Source: Paenibacillus crassostreae (GTDB lineage Bacteria; Bacillota; Bacilli; Paenibacillales; Paenibacillaceae). From it: a DNA stretch of 64,000 nucleotides. The DNA lies in contig NZ_CP017770.1 of NCBI RefSeq assembly GCF_001857945.1, forward strand, positions 3,348,001-3,412,000, given 5' to 3'. Both the position numbers and the translations under genes were made by a program. Position 1 is the stretch's first letter, and the number at the start of each line of letters is the position of its first letter. Positions 37,555 through 46,288 of this stretch are shown here, one piece after another. Under the pieces are notes generated by a model, which saw only the letters and a list, made by a program, of their open reading frames with translations, ran no database searches and had not been told where the DNA came from.

Positions 37555-39051
37555 ATGAGTTATGTTATTGGTATCGATCTAGGCACAAGTGCTGTGAAAA
37601 CGGTACTTGTAGATAAGGATGGCCAAGTAGTATATGAAGTATCGGAAGCGTATCCACTACTTCAACCGAAGCCAGGTTATAGTGAACAAGATCCAGAAGC
37701 ATGGGTAGAGAAGACATTAATCTCCCTAAACAGAATGATGAAGGATTCAGGTGTAAAACCTTCAGAAGTAGAAGGAGTTAGTTTCTCAGGTCAGATGCAC
37801 GGCTTAGTATTGGTTGATGATGCTGGCAAGGTGCTTCGCAATGCGATTTTATGGAATGATACACGTACAACCCCGCAATGTCGTAAGATTGAGAAAGTAT
37901 TAGGTGCTGATCTTCTGAAGATTGCTCGCAATCGGGCGTTGGAAGGATTCACTTTACCAAAGATTCTATGGGTACAAGAACATGAACCGGAAATTCTTAA
38001 GCAAGCAGCATTGTTCCTATTGCCTAAGGATTATGTACGTTTCCGTTTAACGGGTGACTATGCAATGGATTATTCTGATGCGGCCGGAACCTTGTTACTT
38101 GATGTAGCTGGTAAAGAGTGGAGTGATAGAATCGCGACTGCTTTCGATCTACCACTATCCATTTGTCCACGTCTAGTTGATTCCTTTGATCAAGTAGGAA
38201 TCTTACTTCCAGAAATTGCAGAGAAGTCGGGATTGCTATCATCCACTAAGGTATTTGCTGGTGGAGCAGATAACGCTTGCGGTGCTATTGGAGCAGGAAT
38301 TCTAAGTGAAGGCCAAACGATGTGCAGTATTGGTACATCTGGCGTCATTCTGTCATATGAAGAACGTAAGGATTTAGATTTCGAAGGGAAAGTGCACTTC
38401 TTTAATCATGGCGAGAAAGATGCTTATTATATTATGGGAGTTACTTTGGCTGCGGGTTATAGTTTGCAGTGGTTTAAGGAAACATTCGCAGCTGATCTTA
38501 CATTCGATCAAATGCTTGAAGGAATCGACAGTATTCCAGCGGGTAGTGGTGGATTGCTCTTCACGCCATATATTGTCGGCGAACGTACACCACATCCTGA
38601 TGCTAACATCCGAGGTAGCTTTATTGGGATGGATGCAGGACATGATCGTACCCATTTCGCACGGGCAGTGATGGAGGGAATCACATTCTCTTTGAAAGAA
38701 TCTATTGATATCCTACGTAATTCAGGTAAGACGATTACTGAAGTAATCTCCATTGGTGGGGGAACTAAGAACGAAAATTGGTTACAAATGCAAGCTGACA
38801 TCTTTAATGCTACGATTCTGAAGTTGGAAAGTGAACAGGGACCAGCTATGGGGGCAGCCATGCTTGCTGCTTATGGAAGTGGTTGGTTCCCATCTTTACA
38901 AGAATGTGCATCACACTTCTTACGAACTGCCAAATCTTATGTACCAAATCCTGAAGCAGTGGCTGTATACGAGAACCTGTTCAGTGTGTATCAAGATGTT
39001 TATGGACAAACTCGTGAGTTGAATGATAAGTTAGCTGCATTTCGTAAGTAA
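37555..39051 (+). CDS. xylB: Xylulokinase
   Basis: FGGY-family kinase that phosphorylates D-xylulose to xylulose 5-phosphate. 498 residues; N-terminal phosphate loop GIDLGTSAVKTVLVD, substrate segment SFSGQMHGLVLVDD with WNDTRT, FGGY motif 2 region with GGGTKNENWLQMQADIFN and GPAMGAAMLAAYG near the C-terminus. GGAGGGG precedes the ATG. It completes xylose entry into the pentose phosphate pathway with xylA. No xylose transporter is next to it. Confidence 0.95.
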   Translation: MSYVIGIDLGTSAVKTVLVDKDGQVVYEVSEAYPLLQPKPGYSEQDPEAWVEKTLISLNRMMKDSGVKPSEVEGVSFSGQMHGLVLVDDAGKVLRNAILWNDTRTTPQCRKIEKVLGADLLKIARNRALEGFTLPKILWVQEHEPEILKQAALFLLPKDYVRFRLTGDYAMDYSDAAGTLLLDVAGKEWSDRIATAFDLPLSICPRLVDSFDQVGILLPEIAEKSGLLSSTKVFAGGADNACGAIGAGILSEGQTMCSIGTSGVILSYEERKDLDFEGKVHFFNHGEKDAYYIMGVTLAAGYSLQWFKETFAADLTFDQMLEGIDSIPAGSGGLLFTPYIVGERTPHPDANIRGSFIGMDAGHDRTHFARAVMEGITFSLKESIDILRNSGKTITEVISIGGGTKNENWLQMQADIFNATILKLESEQGPAMGAAMLAAYGSGWFPSLQECASHFLRTAKSYVPNPEAVAVYENLFSVYQDVYGQTRELNDKLAAFRK

Positions 39052-39093
39052 ATAATCTAGATGCAGAAATAAGTAAATAAACAGCTAGATATC

Positions 39094-39131
39094 GCCATTT
39101 TCTCTCTATTAAGATGAGGAATGGCTTTTTT
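39094..39131 (+). terminator. Terminator after xylB
   Basis: GCCATT...AATGGC stem with G-U pairs, followed by six T. Confidence 0.75.
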
Positions 39132-39317
39132 ATGTTGTAATAAAAAGAGTAATCTATGAAGGGTTTATTCGATGAAGCATATATAACGGCAAGATGCATA
39201 AATATAGTGGAGTGCAGTGAATTCATTATGGTATTTGCTAATGGTATTTAATACGTTTTGTTAAGTAAATTATGTTACACTATTTGTGTGAAATAACTAT
39301 AGAAGGACGAGGGATAT

Positions 39318-40454
39318 ATGAGAAAAGGCCGTACTCGACTTGTTAAAGCGTTGATCATAGCTACCTTGTTAGCTGTTGCTATTCCACCTTCAGTAGACTT
39401 TGAACATGCATTTGCATCCTCGAAGATTACGACTGTGAGATCAGTAAACGATATACAACAGGTGTTACTATCAGCAATGAATGGGCATCAAGTCAATGTT
39501 GAATTTGTATATAAAGGGAAAACGAATTCGCTTAAGACGCAATTGAAACAGGCATTGGATCAAGCGATGGAGAGCGATCCTTATATTAATTATACGATTG
39601 CAAGTTATGGCTACTCGTATCGAGGAAGTCATAATACCGCAGATGTAAGTGTGAAGCTTAGTTATCGCGAGACAGCGGCAGAAACAGCTTATGTGGAGAA
39701 GCAAGTGAATCAAGTGCTGAAAGAGATTATTATTCCTAGCATGAATGATCATGAGAAAGTGAAGGCTATCCACGACTGGATTGTAACTCATCTGAAATAT
39801 GATACGACATTACAGAAATATACCGCTTTTGATGGGCTAAATACGGGAAGTACAGTGTGCCAAGGATACTCGCTTTTGACGTACAAAATGTTAAAAGAAG
39901 CGGGTATTGAGAATAGAATTGTTGAGGGTACTGCCACTCCAGAAGGAAGCAATACAAGTCAACTACATGCGTGGAATCTGGTTCTATTGTCTGGTAGTTG
40001 GTATCACTTGGATACAACTTGGGATGACCCTGTCCCTGACCAGAAGGATGTCGTGGGTACAGAATACTATTTGCGTAACGATAAGCAGATGCATAAGGAT
40101 CACAGCTGGACCAAGCCATATCCTGCTGCAACCACATTATATAGGGATACGTTGTCTATACTCGCTAAACAGGGAGGGAGTAAGGCAGCATTCTATAAAA
40201 AATTAGTGAATGATCTTCAATATCACCTTTATGAGCAAAGTGAGATTGTATCTTCGACAGACCAATTAGTTTCCAAGACAAAGGCAGTGATAAATAAAGG
40301 TAACCATTCTTTATTATTTCGTTTCCAAGGAAATGAAGCTGAATTGATTGATGAACTACAACAGTTATACAAATTAGGCATAGAGGGAATATCATACCAT
40401 CATAGTCCCTTTGAAGAGACTGGTGATCTGAAAGTCTATATCACTTGGAAATAA
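39318..40454 (+). CDS. Secreted transglutaminase-like (cysteine protease fold) protein
   Basis: 378 residues with an N-terminal signal peptide (basic start, hydrophobic core at about 10-24, likely cleavage after HAFA). The transglutaminase core triad is visible: Cys in STVCQGYSLLTYKML, His in SQLHAWNLVLL, Asp in YHLDTTWDDPV. Exported and probably acting at the cell envelope as a protease or crosslinker; which activity is not readable. GGACGAGGG precedes the ATG. Monocistronic, ending at a bidirectional terminator. Confidence 0.82.
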   Translation: MRKGRTRLVKALIIATLLAVAIPPSVDFEHAFASSKITTVRSVNDIQQVLLSAMNGHQVNVEFVYKGKTNSLKTQLKQALDQAMESDPYINYTIASYGYSYRGSHNTADVSVKLSYRETAAETAYVEKQVNQVLKEIIIPSMNDHEKVKAIHDWIVTHLKYDTTLQKYTAFDGLNTGSTVCQGYSLLTYKMLKEAGIENRIVEGTATPEGSNTSQLHAWNLVLLSGSWYHLDTTWDDPVPDQKDVVGTEYYLRNDKQMHKDHSWTKPYPAATTLYRDTLSILAKQGGSKAAFYKKLVNDLQYHLYEQSEIVSSTDQLVSKTKAVINKGNHSLLFRFQGNEAELIDELQQLYKLGIEGISYHHSPFEETGDLKVYITWK

Positions 40455-40488
40455 GAGATAGGGTATTGTGCAGAAGAAAGACGGATAC

Positions 40489-40536
40489 ACAGCAAAAAGC
40501 AGGTCAAGGGATAAACCTTGATCTGCTTTTTGCTGT
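40489..40536. terminator. Bidirectional terminator between convergent genes
   Basis: ACAGCAAAAAGCAG (40489-40502) and its exact reverse complement (40523-40536) extend inward through GTCAAGG/CCTTGAT, about 21 bp of stem, with A and T runs within the arms. Confidence 0.85.
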
Positions 40537-40560
40537 GTTGAATGAGCAACATGCCCATTC

Positions 40561-42021
40561 TTAATGTTGATGTGTACTTAGGTCACATTGGTCCAAAGGA
40601 ATGACTTTGGTTTTCTTCACCCATCTATAGCCAAACCATATGATTAAGAATAGAGGAACGCTAATATAGGATACGACGATACCATACCAATCAATAGTTT
40701 CACCTGTGAAAGCCCCGAGGTTCTGTCCGAATATGGCTATAAGACACAGAATAAAGGCGAAGATCGGACCAGCCGGGAACCATCGTGCGCGAAAAGGCAG
40801 ATCGGATAGAGAATGTCCTTGAACAATAAAAGACTTTCTGAAGCGATAGTGGCAGATGGCGATAGCTAGCCAGTTGATAAATCCGCACATCCCTGAAGCA
40901 TTTAATAACCAATTATAGACGATACCATCCCCGAAGAAGGAAGCAAGAAACGCTAACATACCTACTGCACTTGTGATAAGCAAAGCATTAACAGGAACAC
41001 TACGACGGTTTAATTTGCCAAGGAATTTAGGCGCTAGTCCATTTCTAGCCATGGAATAAAGAACCCGAGTGGCTGCATACATACCAGAGTTACCTGCCGA
41101 TAGAACGGAACTTAGGATGACGGCGTTCATGAGCGCTGCAGCGAAGGCAAATCCCGCTCTTTCAAAGATGAGTGTAAAAGGACTAACCCCAATATTGTTA
41201 AGGTCACCATTAAGTAAACTTGGATCTGTATAGGGAATGAGCATTCCGATAACAAATATAGCAAAAATATAGAAGATAAGAATACGCCAAAATACTTGGC
41301 GAATAGCACGTGGTACGTTCTGGCGAGGATTCTCGCTCTCGCCTGCAGCAACTCCAATAAGTTCGGTTCCTTGAAATGAGAAACCAGCGGCCATAAATAC
41401 TCCAACAAAAGCAAAGAACCCACCGTGGAATGGTGATCCGCCAAGGTTGAAATTTTTCATTCCAACGGACTCGCCTCCAAGTATTCCAAAGATCATTAAG
41501 ATCCCAACTGAAAGGAACACAATAACGGTAATGATTTTAATAATAGCGAACCAATACTCCGATTCCCCATAACTTTTCGTTGATAAGAAATTCAATCCGA
41601 ACATTAGGAATAGAAACAAAAGGCTCCATAGTCCAGAGGAAGTTTCAGGAAACCAATATTTAATAATGACGGTGGCTGCGGCTAGTTCAGCAGCTATGGT
41701 CACAGCCCAGTTATACCAAAAGTTCCAACCCACAGCGAAGCCGAAGGCAGGGCTAACAAATCTTGAAGCATACGTGCTGAATGATCCTGAATCAGGGAGA
41801 TACGTTGCTAATTCACCTAAACTAGTCATTAGGAAGTAAACCATTAATCCTACTGCAGCGAAAGCTAGTAAGGCTCCACCGGGTCCAGATGAGGAAATAG
41901 CGCTGCCGCTAGCGAGAAAGAGTCCGGTTCCAATAGACCCACCTAGAGCAATCATAGTCATATGTCGTGCTTTGAGACTTGGCTTCAATGAAGTTTCAGT
42001 CTCTTGTTGGTTCTTTGTCAT
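40561..42021 (-). CDS. lysP: Amino-acid permease of the APC superfamily, lysine type
   Basis: 486-residue transporter with about 12 TM helices. Family signatures: RHMTMIALGGSIGTGLFLASG in TM1, the AGFSFQGTELIGVAAGESENP stretch and FRARWFPAGPI late in the protein. The ATG at 42021 follows AGGAGTG; an in-frame ATG at 42051 is poorer. A lysine riboswitch and terminator precede it, so L-lysine uptake is the best call, turned off when lysine is plentiful. LysP symbol is based on that combination. Confidence 0.88.
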   Translation of the reverse strand: MTKNQQETETSLKPSLKARHMTMIALGGSIGTGLFLASGSAISSSGPGGALLAFAAVGLMVYFLMTSLGELATYLPDSGSFSTYASRFVSPAFGFAVGWNFWYNWAVTIAAELAAATVIIKYWFPETSSGLWSLLFLFLMFGLNFLSTKSYGESEYWFAIIKIITVIVFLSVGILMIFGILGGESVGMKNFNLGGSPFHGGFFAFVGVFMAAGFSFQGTELIGVAAGESENPRQNVPRAIRQVFWRILIFYIFAIFVIGMLIPYTDPSLLNGDLNNIGVSPFTLIFERAGFAFAAALMNAVILSSVLSAGNSGMYAATRVLYSMARNGLAPKFLGKLNRRSVPVNALLITSAVGMLAFLASFFGDGIVYNWLLNASGMCGFINWLAIAICHYRFRKSFIVQGHSLSDLPFRARWFPAGPIFAFILCLIAIFGQNLGAFTGETIDWYGIVVSYISVPLFLIIWFGYRWVKKTKVIPLDQCDLSTHQH

Positions 42022-42075
42022 TAAGTACACTCCTTCTTGAAATAAAATCATTATTCATGGAAGGGGCGGAGAATA

Positions 42076-42106
42076 TCAAAAAGACCGCAGGAAAAAAATG
42101 GCGGTC
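42076..42106 (-). terminator. Riboswitch-controlled terminator before lysP
   Basis: On the minus strand GACCGC pairs with GCGGTC, followed by five T, between the lysine aptamer and the permease start. Confidence 0.85.
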
Positions 42107-42202
42107 AACATAGTCAAAATCTCATAGCAACAAATATACGCTTCTCCTAACAAAGAAGGCATAAAAATGTGTCTAATTATATGATCCGCACCCTAAATCC
42201 AT

Positions 42203-42405
42203 GAAAGATAGCCCAACATGATGTCCTATGGAAGGAAACCATGACAGTTCTGTCCCTATTCGGAAAACAGACCCAGCATACTTGGCTAATAGAAGAAGCA
42301 GCCTGTATACTTCGGCGAAGGGTGCCTTTCAATTGCGAATCAACCAGCGGCTTCTAACGCCTCTTCACAATCTACTCATCGCTCTTCGCGACCTCTACCT
42401 CATCT
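42203..42405 (-). promoter_or_regulatory. Lysine riboswitch (L-box) aptamer
   Basis: On the minus strand the conserved lysine-aptamer core is present in order: GATGAGGTAGAGGTCGCGAA, GATGAGTA, TTGAAAGG, CCTTCGCCGAAGTATAC, AGTATGCTGGGTCTG, ACAGAACTGTCATGG and closing GGGCTATCTTTC. The first and last segments pair as helix P1. The terminator at 42076-42106 and the permease gene follow. Lysine binding would favour termination. Small open frames here are chance. Confidence 0.92.
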
Positions 42406-42509
42406 TAGAAGGATGAGGATATCTTTATTTAAAATATAAAAAGGTATAACCTGAATAAGGTCTAAGTATAATCAATCCAATGCTCAGGATCAATGGATAA
42501 ATATTGAAC

Positions 42510-43646
42510 TTATGAACGAGTGCGCTTGGCCATCTGCTGCCATATCGTTCCGGCAGCTTCTTCGCCAGATTCAATCCGTTCAAGAGCCATTCTTGCTTGT
42601 AGACTGACTTCGAACTCAGAGTCGTCTACAGCTGCTTCAAGCGCTTCACGTGCGTCTTCGGTACCTACTTCATATAGAAAACGCGCAGCACGCCAGCGGA
42701 CAAGCTTGCTTGTGTCCTTTAATGATTCTGTCATTGCGGGAGTAGCACTAGCATCGCCAATATCGGATAATGTATCTCCGGCTGTGCGTCGTACGGCGGC
42801 TGATTTATCCTTCAAAGCCTCGAATAACAATTCCATTGCTTCCAGAGAACGCAAATCACCGAGATAAATAATAGCAAGGCGGCGAATTTGTACCTTCGTA
42901 TCATGAAGTGCGACATGTATAAATGGAATTCGTTCTTCTGATGGAACCATGCTGTCAAGTGCAGCATAGCGTATACGCCAATCACTATTCTGCAGTGCTT
43001 CTTCAATCTCTTGATCGCTCAACTCCGTACGTTTCTCCATGAATTCTTCATCACTTTTACCGTGTGCTATCGCCTGTTGAATGACTTTTTGTAATCGTTC
43101 TGCTGGATACGCTGCTTCAAGCTCTTGCTCGACTTCACGAGCTATATCCTTCAATTCACCATAACGGACACCATAATCTGATAATTTACGTTCCTTAATC
43201 ATTGTCGCGATCGCGACTTCGGTCACCGCCTGAGTAAAGCGCTCAGAAAGAGCGATTCGTTCTTCACGACCTTCAGCCTTTACCCGAATTTGCATAGGAA
43301 TTCCACGGAAATATTGTACTAGGACTTCAGCTTCGCCATAGTGTTCACCTGAATCCTGATCAGCTTCGATCCAATTTGTAGTCAAACCATCTTGTCCGAG
43401 CCTTTCTTGTACCTCGCCTAAGATAGCTGACCAATCAGCGTTACCTTTTCGTTCGAGCGCTGCAAAATCCGTAGTGTGAAATACGCTTTTTACACCAGGG
43501 ATGTGAAGCATCTCTTTAATCCATGCTGGGGCAGAACGCTCATTGTCTAGGGTATATGTCTTTCGTAGTCCCGTCTCTATAGTTTCATCTAAATGGAGTT
43601 TCATGGTATTAGGACTTGGTGTTGGTTCTATAAATGTAATTTTCAT
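42510..43646 (-). CDS. CvfC/YpgR-type protein: Nfu N-terminal domain plus HEAT repeats
   Basis: 378 residues. The first 90 residues form a scaffold Nfu N-terminal-like domain (FIEPTPSPNTMKLHLDE, GVKSVFHTTDFAALER). After about residue 210 come HEAT-type helical repeats (DWRIRYAALDSM, IRRLAIIYLGDL, AVRRTAGDTLSDIG, LVRWRAARFLYEVG). This fits the conserved virulence factor C family of Staphylococcus and YpgR of Bacillus. The molecular role is not established. Monocistronic on the minus strand, divergent from the ABC-F gene. Confidence 0.85.
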   Translation of the reverse strand: MKITFIEPTPSPNTMKLHLDETIETGLRKTYTLDNERSAPAWIKEMLHIPGVKSVFHTTDFAALERKGNADWSAILGEVQERLGQDGLTTNWIEADQDSGEHYGEAEVLVQYFRGIPMQIRVKAEGREERIALSERFTQAVTEVAIATMIKERKLSDYGVRYGELKDIAREVEQELEAAYPAERLQKVIQQAIAHGKSDEEFMEKRTELSDQEIEEALQNSDWRIRYAALDSMVPSEERIPFIHVALHDTKVQIRRLAIIYLGDLRSLEAMELLFEALKDKSAAVRRTAGDTLSDIGDASATPAMTESLKDTSKLVRWRAARFLYEVGTEDAREALEAAVDDSEFEVSLQARMALERIESGEEAAGTIWQQMAKRTRS

Positions 43647-43721
43647 GACATATGCACATCCTTCCTTGTCTATGATAGTTTACCTTATTTTCTTTAGAAT
43701 AAAAATAAAGGGTTGTGGACT

Positions 43722-43750
43722 TCGAAATGGTCTCTTGTTTGTGATATAAT
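43722..43750 (+). promoter_or_regulatory. Extended -10 promoter of the ABC-F gene
   Basis: TCGAAA (43722) - 17 bases - TATAAT (43745) with TG one base before the -10. Transcription would start near 43757, which argues for the ATG at 43786 as the translation start. Confidence 0.6.
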
Positions 43751-43785
43751 ATGAGGAGCTAAATTTGAAAGGAATGGATTATTTC

Positions 43786-45411
43786 ATGATTAGTACAAGC
43801 GGCGTGACACTCCGTTATGGAAAACGCGCACTTTTTGAAGATGCAACTATAAAATTCACACCAGGCAATTGCTACGGACTAATTGGCGCGAATGGTGCGG
43901 GTAAATCAACGTTTTTGAAGATTTTATCAGGAGAAATTGAAGCGAACTCAGGTGAGGTTCATATGACACCTGGAGAACGCATGGCAGTACTCAAGCAGAA
44001 CCATTATGAATATGATGAATTTCAAGTCCTTGAAGTTGTTATTATGGGACATATTCGTTTGTATGAAATCATGAAGGAGAAGGATGTATTATATGCCAAA
44101 TCCGAGTTCTCGGAAGCGGATGGCCTTCGTGCAGGGGAGCTTGAAGGAGAGTTTGCTGAACTGAATGGTTGGGACGCTGAACCAGATGCAGCGGCACTAT
44201 TAATCGGTCTTGGGATTTCTCGTGAACTTCATGATAAGAAGATGACGGAACTTAGCGGGAACGAGAAGGTTCGCGTACTGTTGGCACAAGCGTTGTTCGG
44301 ACGTCCGAATAACCTATTGCTCGATGAACCTACTAACCATTTGGATCTTGAATCCATTGGCTGGTTAGAGAACTTCTTGATGGATTATGAAGGTACCGTT
44401 ATTGTGGTATCCCATGACCGTCACTTCTTGAATAAAGTATGTACGCATATCGCGGATATTGATTTTGGTAAGATTCAGATGTATGTAGGTAACTACGATT
44501 TCTGGTATGAATCTAGCCAACTTGCCCTACGGTTGTCAAGAGATTCTAATAAGAAAAAAGAAGAGAAGATGAAAGAGTTACAAGCCTTTATACAACGCTT
44601 CTCGGCCAATGCATCGAAATCTAAACAAGCAACTTCGCGTAAAAAACAGCTTGAGAAGATCACATTGGATGACATTCGTCCATCAAGCCGGAAATACCCT
44701 TTCTTACATTTCAAACCTGAACGTGAAGCAGGTAAGCAACTACTTACGGTTGATGGTATAAGTAAATCGAACGGTGATGAAAAAGTGCTCGATAATGTAA
44801 GCTTTGTAGTTAACAAAGGCGATAAGATTGCACTAGTAGGACCAAACGGTTTGCCTAAATCGACACTATTTGATGTTCTGATGGGTGAACAACCTGCTGA
44901 TTCAGGTGAATATACTTGGGGGATTACGACAACTCAAGCTTATTTCCCGAAAGATAATTCCAGTTATTTCGATGGCGTGGATATGAATTTGGTAGATTGG
45001 CTACGCCAATATTCTCAAGATCAAGATGAAACGTTCTTACGCGGATTTTTGGGTCGTATGTTGTTCGCGGGAGAAGAAGCATTGAAGAAAGCAAGTGTCC
45101 TTTCTGGTGGTGAGAAAGTGCGTTGTATGTTAGCCAAGATGATGTTGAATGGTGCCAATGTTCTTGTGTTCGATGAACCTACGAATCACTTGGATTTGGA
45201 ATCTATTACAGCTCTCAACAACGGACTTACTGATTTTGATGGAACGATTCTGTTTACATCACATGACCATCAGTTCATCCAAACGATTGCAAATCGGATT
45301 ATCGAAATAACACCAACCGGTATTATTGATCGTTCGATGAGCTATGATGAATATTTGGATAACGAAGAAATTATAGCGCTGCGGAAACAGATGTATCCAG
45401 TAGAAGAATAA
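43786..45411 (+). CDS. ABC-F family ATPase (YkpA/YbiT type)
   Basis: 541-residue cytoplasmic protein with two ABC domains and no membrane part; ABC-F proteins act on the ribosome. NBD1: GANGAGKST, signature LSGNEKVRVLLAQ, LLLDEPTNHLDLES. Linker rich in Lys/Ser (FSANASKSKQATSRKKQ). NBD2: Walker A reads GPNGLPKST with Pro where Gly is expected, but LSGGEKVRCML and VFDEPTNHLDLES are intact. The ATG at 43786 gives the family start MISTSGVTLRYG; TTG 43765 and ATG 43774 are in frame, but the promoter lies too close for them. Confidence 0.9.
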   Translation: MISTSGVTLRYGKRALFEDATIKFTPGNCYGLIGANGAGKSTFLKILSGEIEANSGEVHMTPGERMAVLKQNHYEYDEFQVLEVVIMGHIRLYEIMKEKDVLYAKSEFSEADGLRAGELEGEFAELNGWDAEPDAAALLIGLGISRELHDKKMTELSGNEKVRVLLAQALFGRPNNLLLDEPTNHLDLESIGWLENFLMDYEGTVIVVSHDRHFLNKVCTHIADIDFGKIQMYVGNYDFWYESSQLALRLSRDSNKKKEEKMKELQAFIQRFSANASKSKQATSRKKQLEKITLDDIRPSSRKYPFLHFKPEREAGKQLLTVDGISKSNGDEKVLDNVSFVVNKGDKIALVGPNGLPKSTLFDVLMGEQPADSGEYTWGITTTQAYFPKDNSSYFDGVDMNLVDWLRQYSQDQDETFLRGFLGRMLFAGEEALKKASVLSGGEKVRCMLAKMMLNGANVLVFDEPTNHLDLESITALNNGLTDFDGTILFTSHDHQFIQTIANRIIEITPTGIIDRSMSYDEYLDNEEIIALRKQMYPVEE

Positions 45412-45428
45412 TTTATAGATGAATAAAC

Positions 45429-45473
45429 AAAAAAAGCTTCTAGTCCCAAGATTGGGATTATAAGCTTTTTTTT
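45429..45473 (+). terminator. Terminator after the ABC-F gene
   Basis: AAAAAAGCTT...AAGCTTTTTTTT with inner TCCCA/TGGGA pairs; the A-run may serve the minus-strand small gene too. Confidence 0.85.
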
Positions 45474-45495
45474 GCGTCCTTTTAGCATAAGGGTC

Positions 45496-45678
45496 TTATA
45501 CACCTGTACGGCGACGTTGGTTATTCGGTTTTTTATTATTCTGACTTTTTAATGGTTTGGCAGAACCAGCTTGAAAGGTATTCGTTTGGCTTGAGGAAGA
45601 GTGCTGTTTCTTTTGATCTAACTTTTTCCGAATGGCATCAGCCAGACTGACTTTTTTAATTTCATTATTTTCGCTCAT
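45496..45678 (-). CDS. Small basic protein, unknown
   Basis: 60 residues, no TM, rich in Lys, Asn, Gln and Ser, with a short N-terminal helix (SLADAIRKKLDQKK) and a basic tail ending QRRRTGV. The ATG has a perfect GGGAGG seven bases upstream and a credible promoter, so it is a real gene. Basic tail and low complexity suggest nucleic-acid binding, which is only a guess. Confidence 0.7.
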   Translation of the reverse strand: MSENNEIKKVSLADAIRKKLDQKKQHSSSSQTNTFQAGSAKPLKSQNNKKPNNQRRRTGV

Positions 45679-45708
45679 ATGAAAACCTCCCTTTGGGCGT
45701 GTACCTTT

Positions 45709-45748
45709 ATTCTAATCTTTTTTAATTATCACTACAAGTGGACTTGTA
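45709..45748 (-). promoter_or_regulatory. Promoter with palindrome over its -35 for the small basic protein
   Basis: On the minus strand TTGTAG - 17 bases - TAGAAT (plus positions 45737 to 45709). The -35 lies in a perfect palindrome TACAAGT-GG-ACTTGTA (45733-45748, plus strand), an operator-like site. Confidence 0.5.
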
Positions 45749-45833
45749 CTTAATATCTTTTTCTATTTATATGACAATTGATAGCTTATGATTTATAATT
45801 TTGATCAACAACTAAATATGAACTACAAGCAAG

Positions 45834-45872
45834 AGAACCCCGCCATTACTAATTCAGCAATGGTGGGGGTTC
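45834..45872. terminator. Hairpin after the DUF1328 gene
   Basis: AGAACCCCGCCATT faces AATGGTGGGGGTTCT, a stem of about 14 bp with one extra G. T-run is poor, so termination is uncertain. The rest of 45749-45898 shows no gene. Confidence 0.5.
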
Positions 45873-45898
45873 TGTGAATTGTCTATATTATACATGCG

Positions 45899-46063
45899 TT
45901 ATATATTTCTAGAACGTCCTGTAAAGAGAGAAATTATAAACAATACGATAAAGATAAAGAAGAGTATTTTCGCAATAGAAGCAGCAGCGGCAACTATATT
46001 GAAGAATCCGAAGATTCCTGCAATCAACGCAATAATTAATAATATTACAGACCATTTAAGCAT
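45899..46063 (-). CDS. DUF1328-family small membrane protein (54 residues)
   Basis: Reading the minus strand from the ATG at 46063 gives a 54-residue protein: MLKWSVILLIIALIAG, a FGFFNIVAAAASIAKILFF core and the end LFTGRSRNI. Two hydrophobic helices joined by an Ala-rich turn are typical of the DUF1328 (YtjA) family of small inner-membrane proteins. AAAGGTGA lies five bases before the ATG. The plus-strand frame over the same bases is a shadow. Family function is unknown; nearness to general-stress genes is noted. Confidence 0.82.
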   Translation of the reverse strand: MLKWSVILLIIALIAGIFGFFNIVAAAASIAKILFFIFIVLFIISLFTGRSRNI

Positions 46064-46216
46064 GATACTCACCTTTCTTTCTGTATATTTAGGATATTTC
46101 CTCAGATTCCTTCATAAGGATTAGGAGAATGTATTCGTTAATTAACCTTGGCATTCAAAAATGAATCAACCCCAATTGTGAAGTTGTGGGTCGGCGCTAA
46201 AAAATTAGTTATTCTT

Positions 46217-46242
46217 GTTTCGCCCATTTGGGAAACGGGTAA
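46217..46242 (+). promoter_or_regulatory. SigB-type promoter before the DUF948 gene
   Basis: GTTTCG - 14 bases - GGGTAA fits the general-stress SigB pattern GTTTAA-N12..15-GGGTAT. The DUF948 start is about 46 bases downstream. Same spacing as the candidate before rsbV. Confidence 0.65.
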
Positions 46243-46288
46243 ATAACAGTATCGAACAATATATATTTTAGACAGGAGAGATTTCCCC

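Noticed and set aside
39471..40395. Several frames of 76-123 codons on the minus strand and one plus-strand frame within the transglutaminase-like gene
   Set aside because: They overlap the coding frame that shows the signal peptide and Cys-His-Asp motifs; none has a recognisable product.
42228..42416. 62-codon plus-strand open frame opposite lysP leader
   Set aside because: It lies wholly within the lysine riboswitch on the other strand and has no ribosome binding site.
45879..46124. 81-codon plus-strand frame opposite the DUF1328 gene
   Set aside because: The minus-strand reading gives a recognisable family with a good ribosome binding site; the plus frame has neither.
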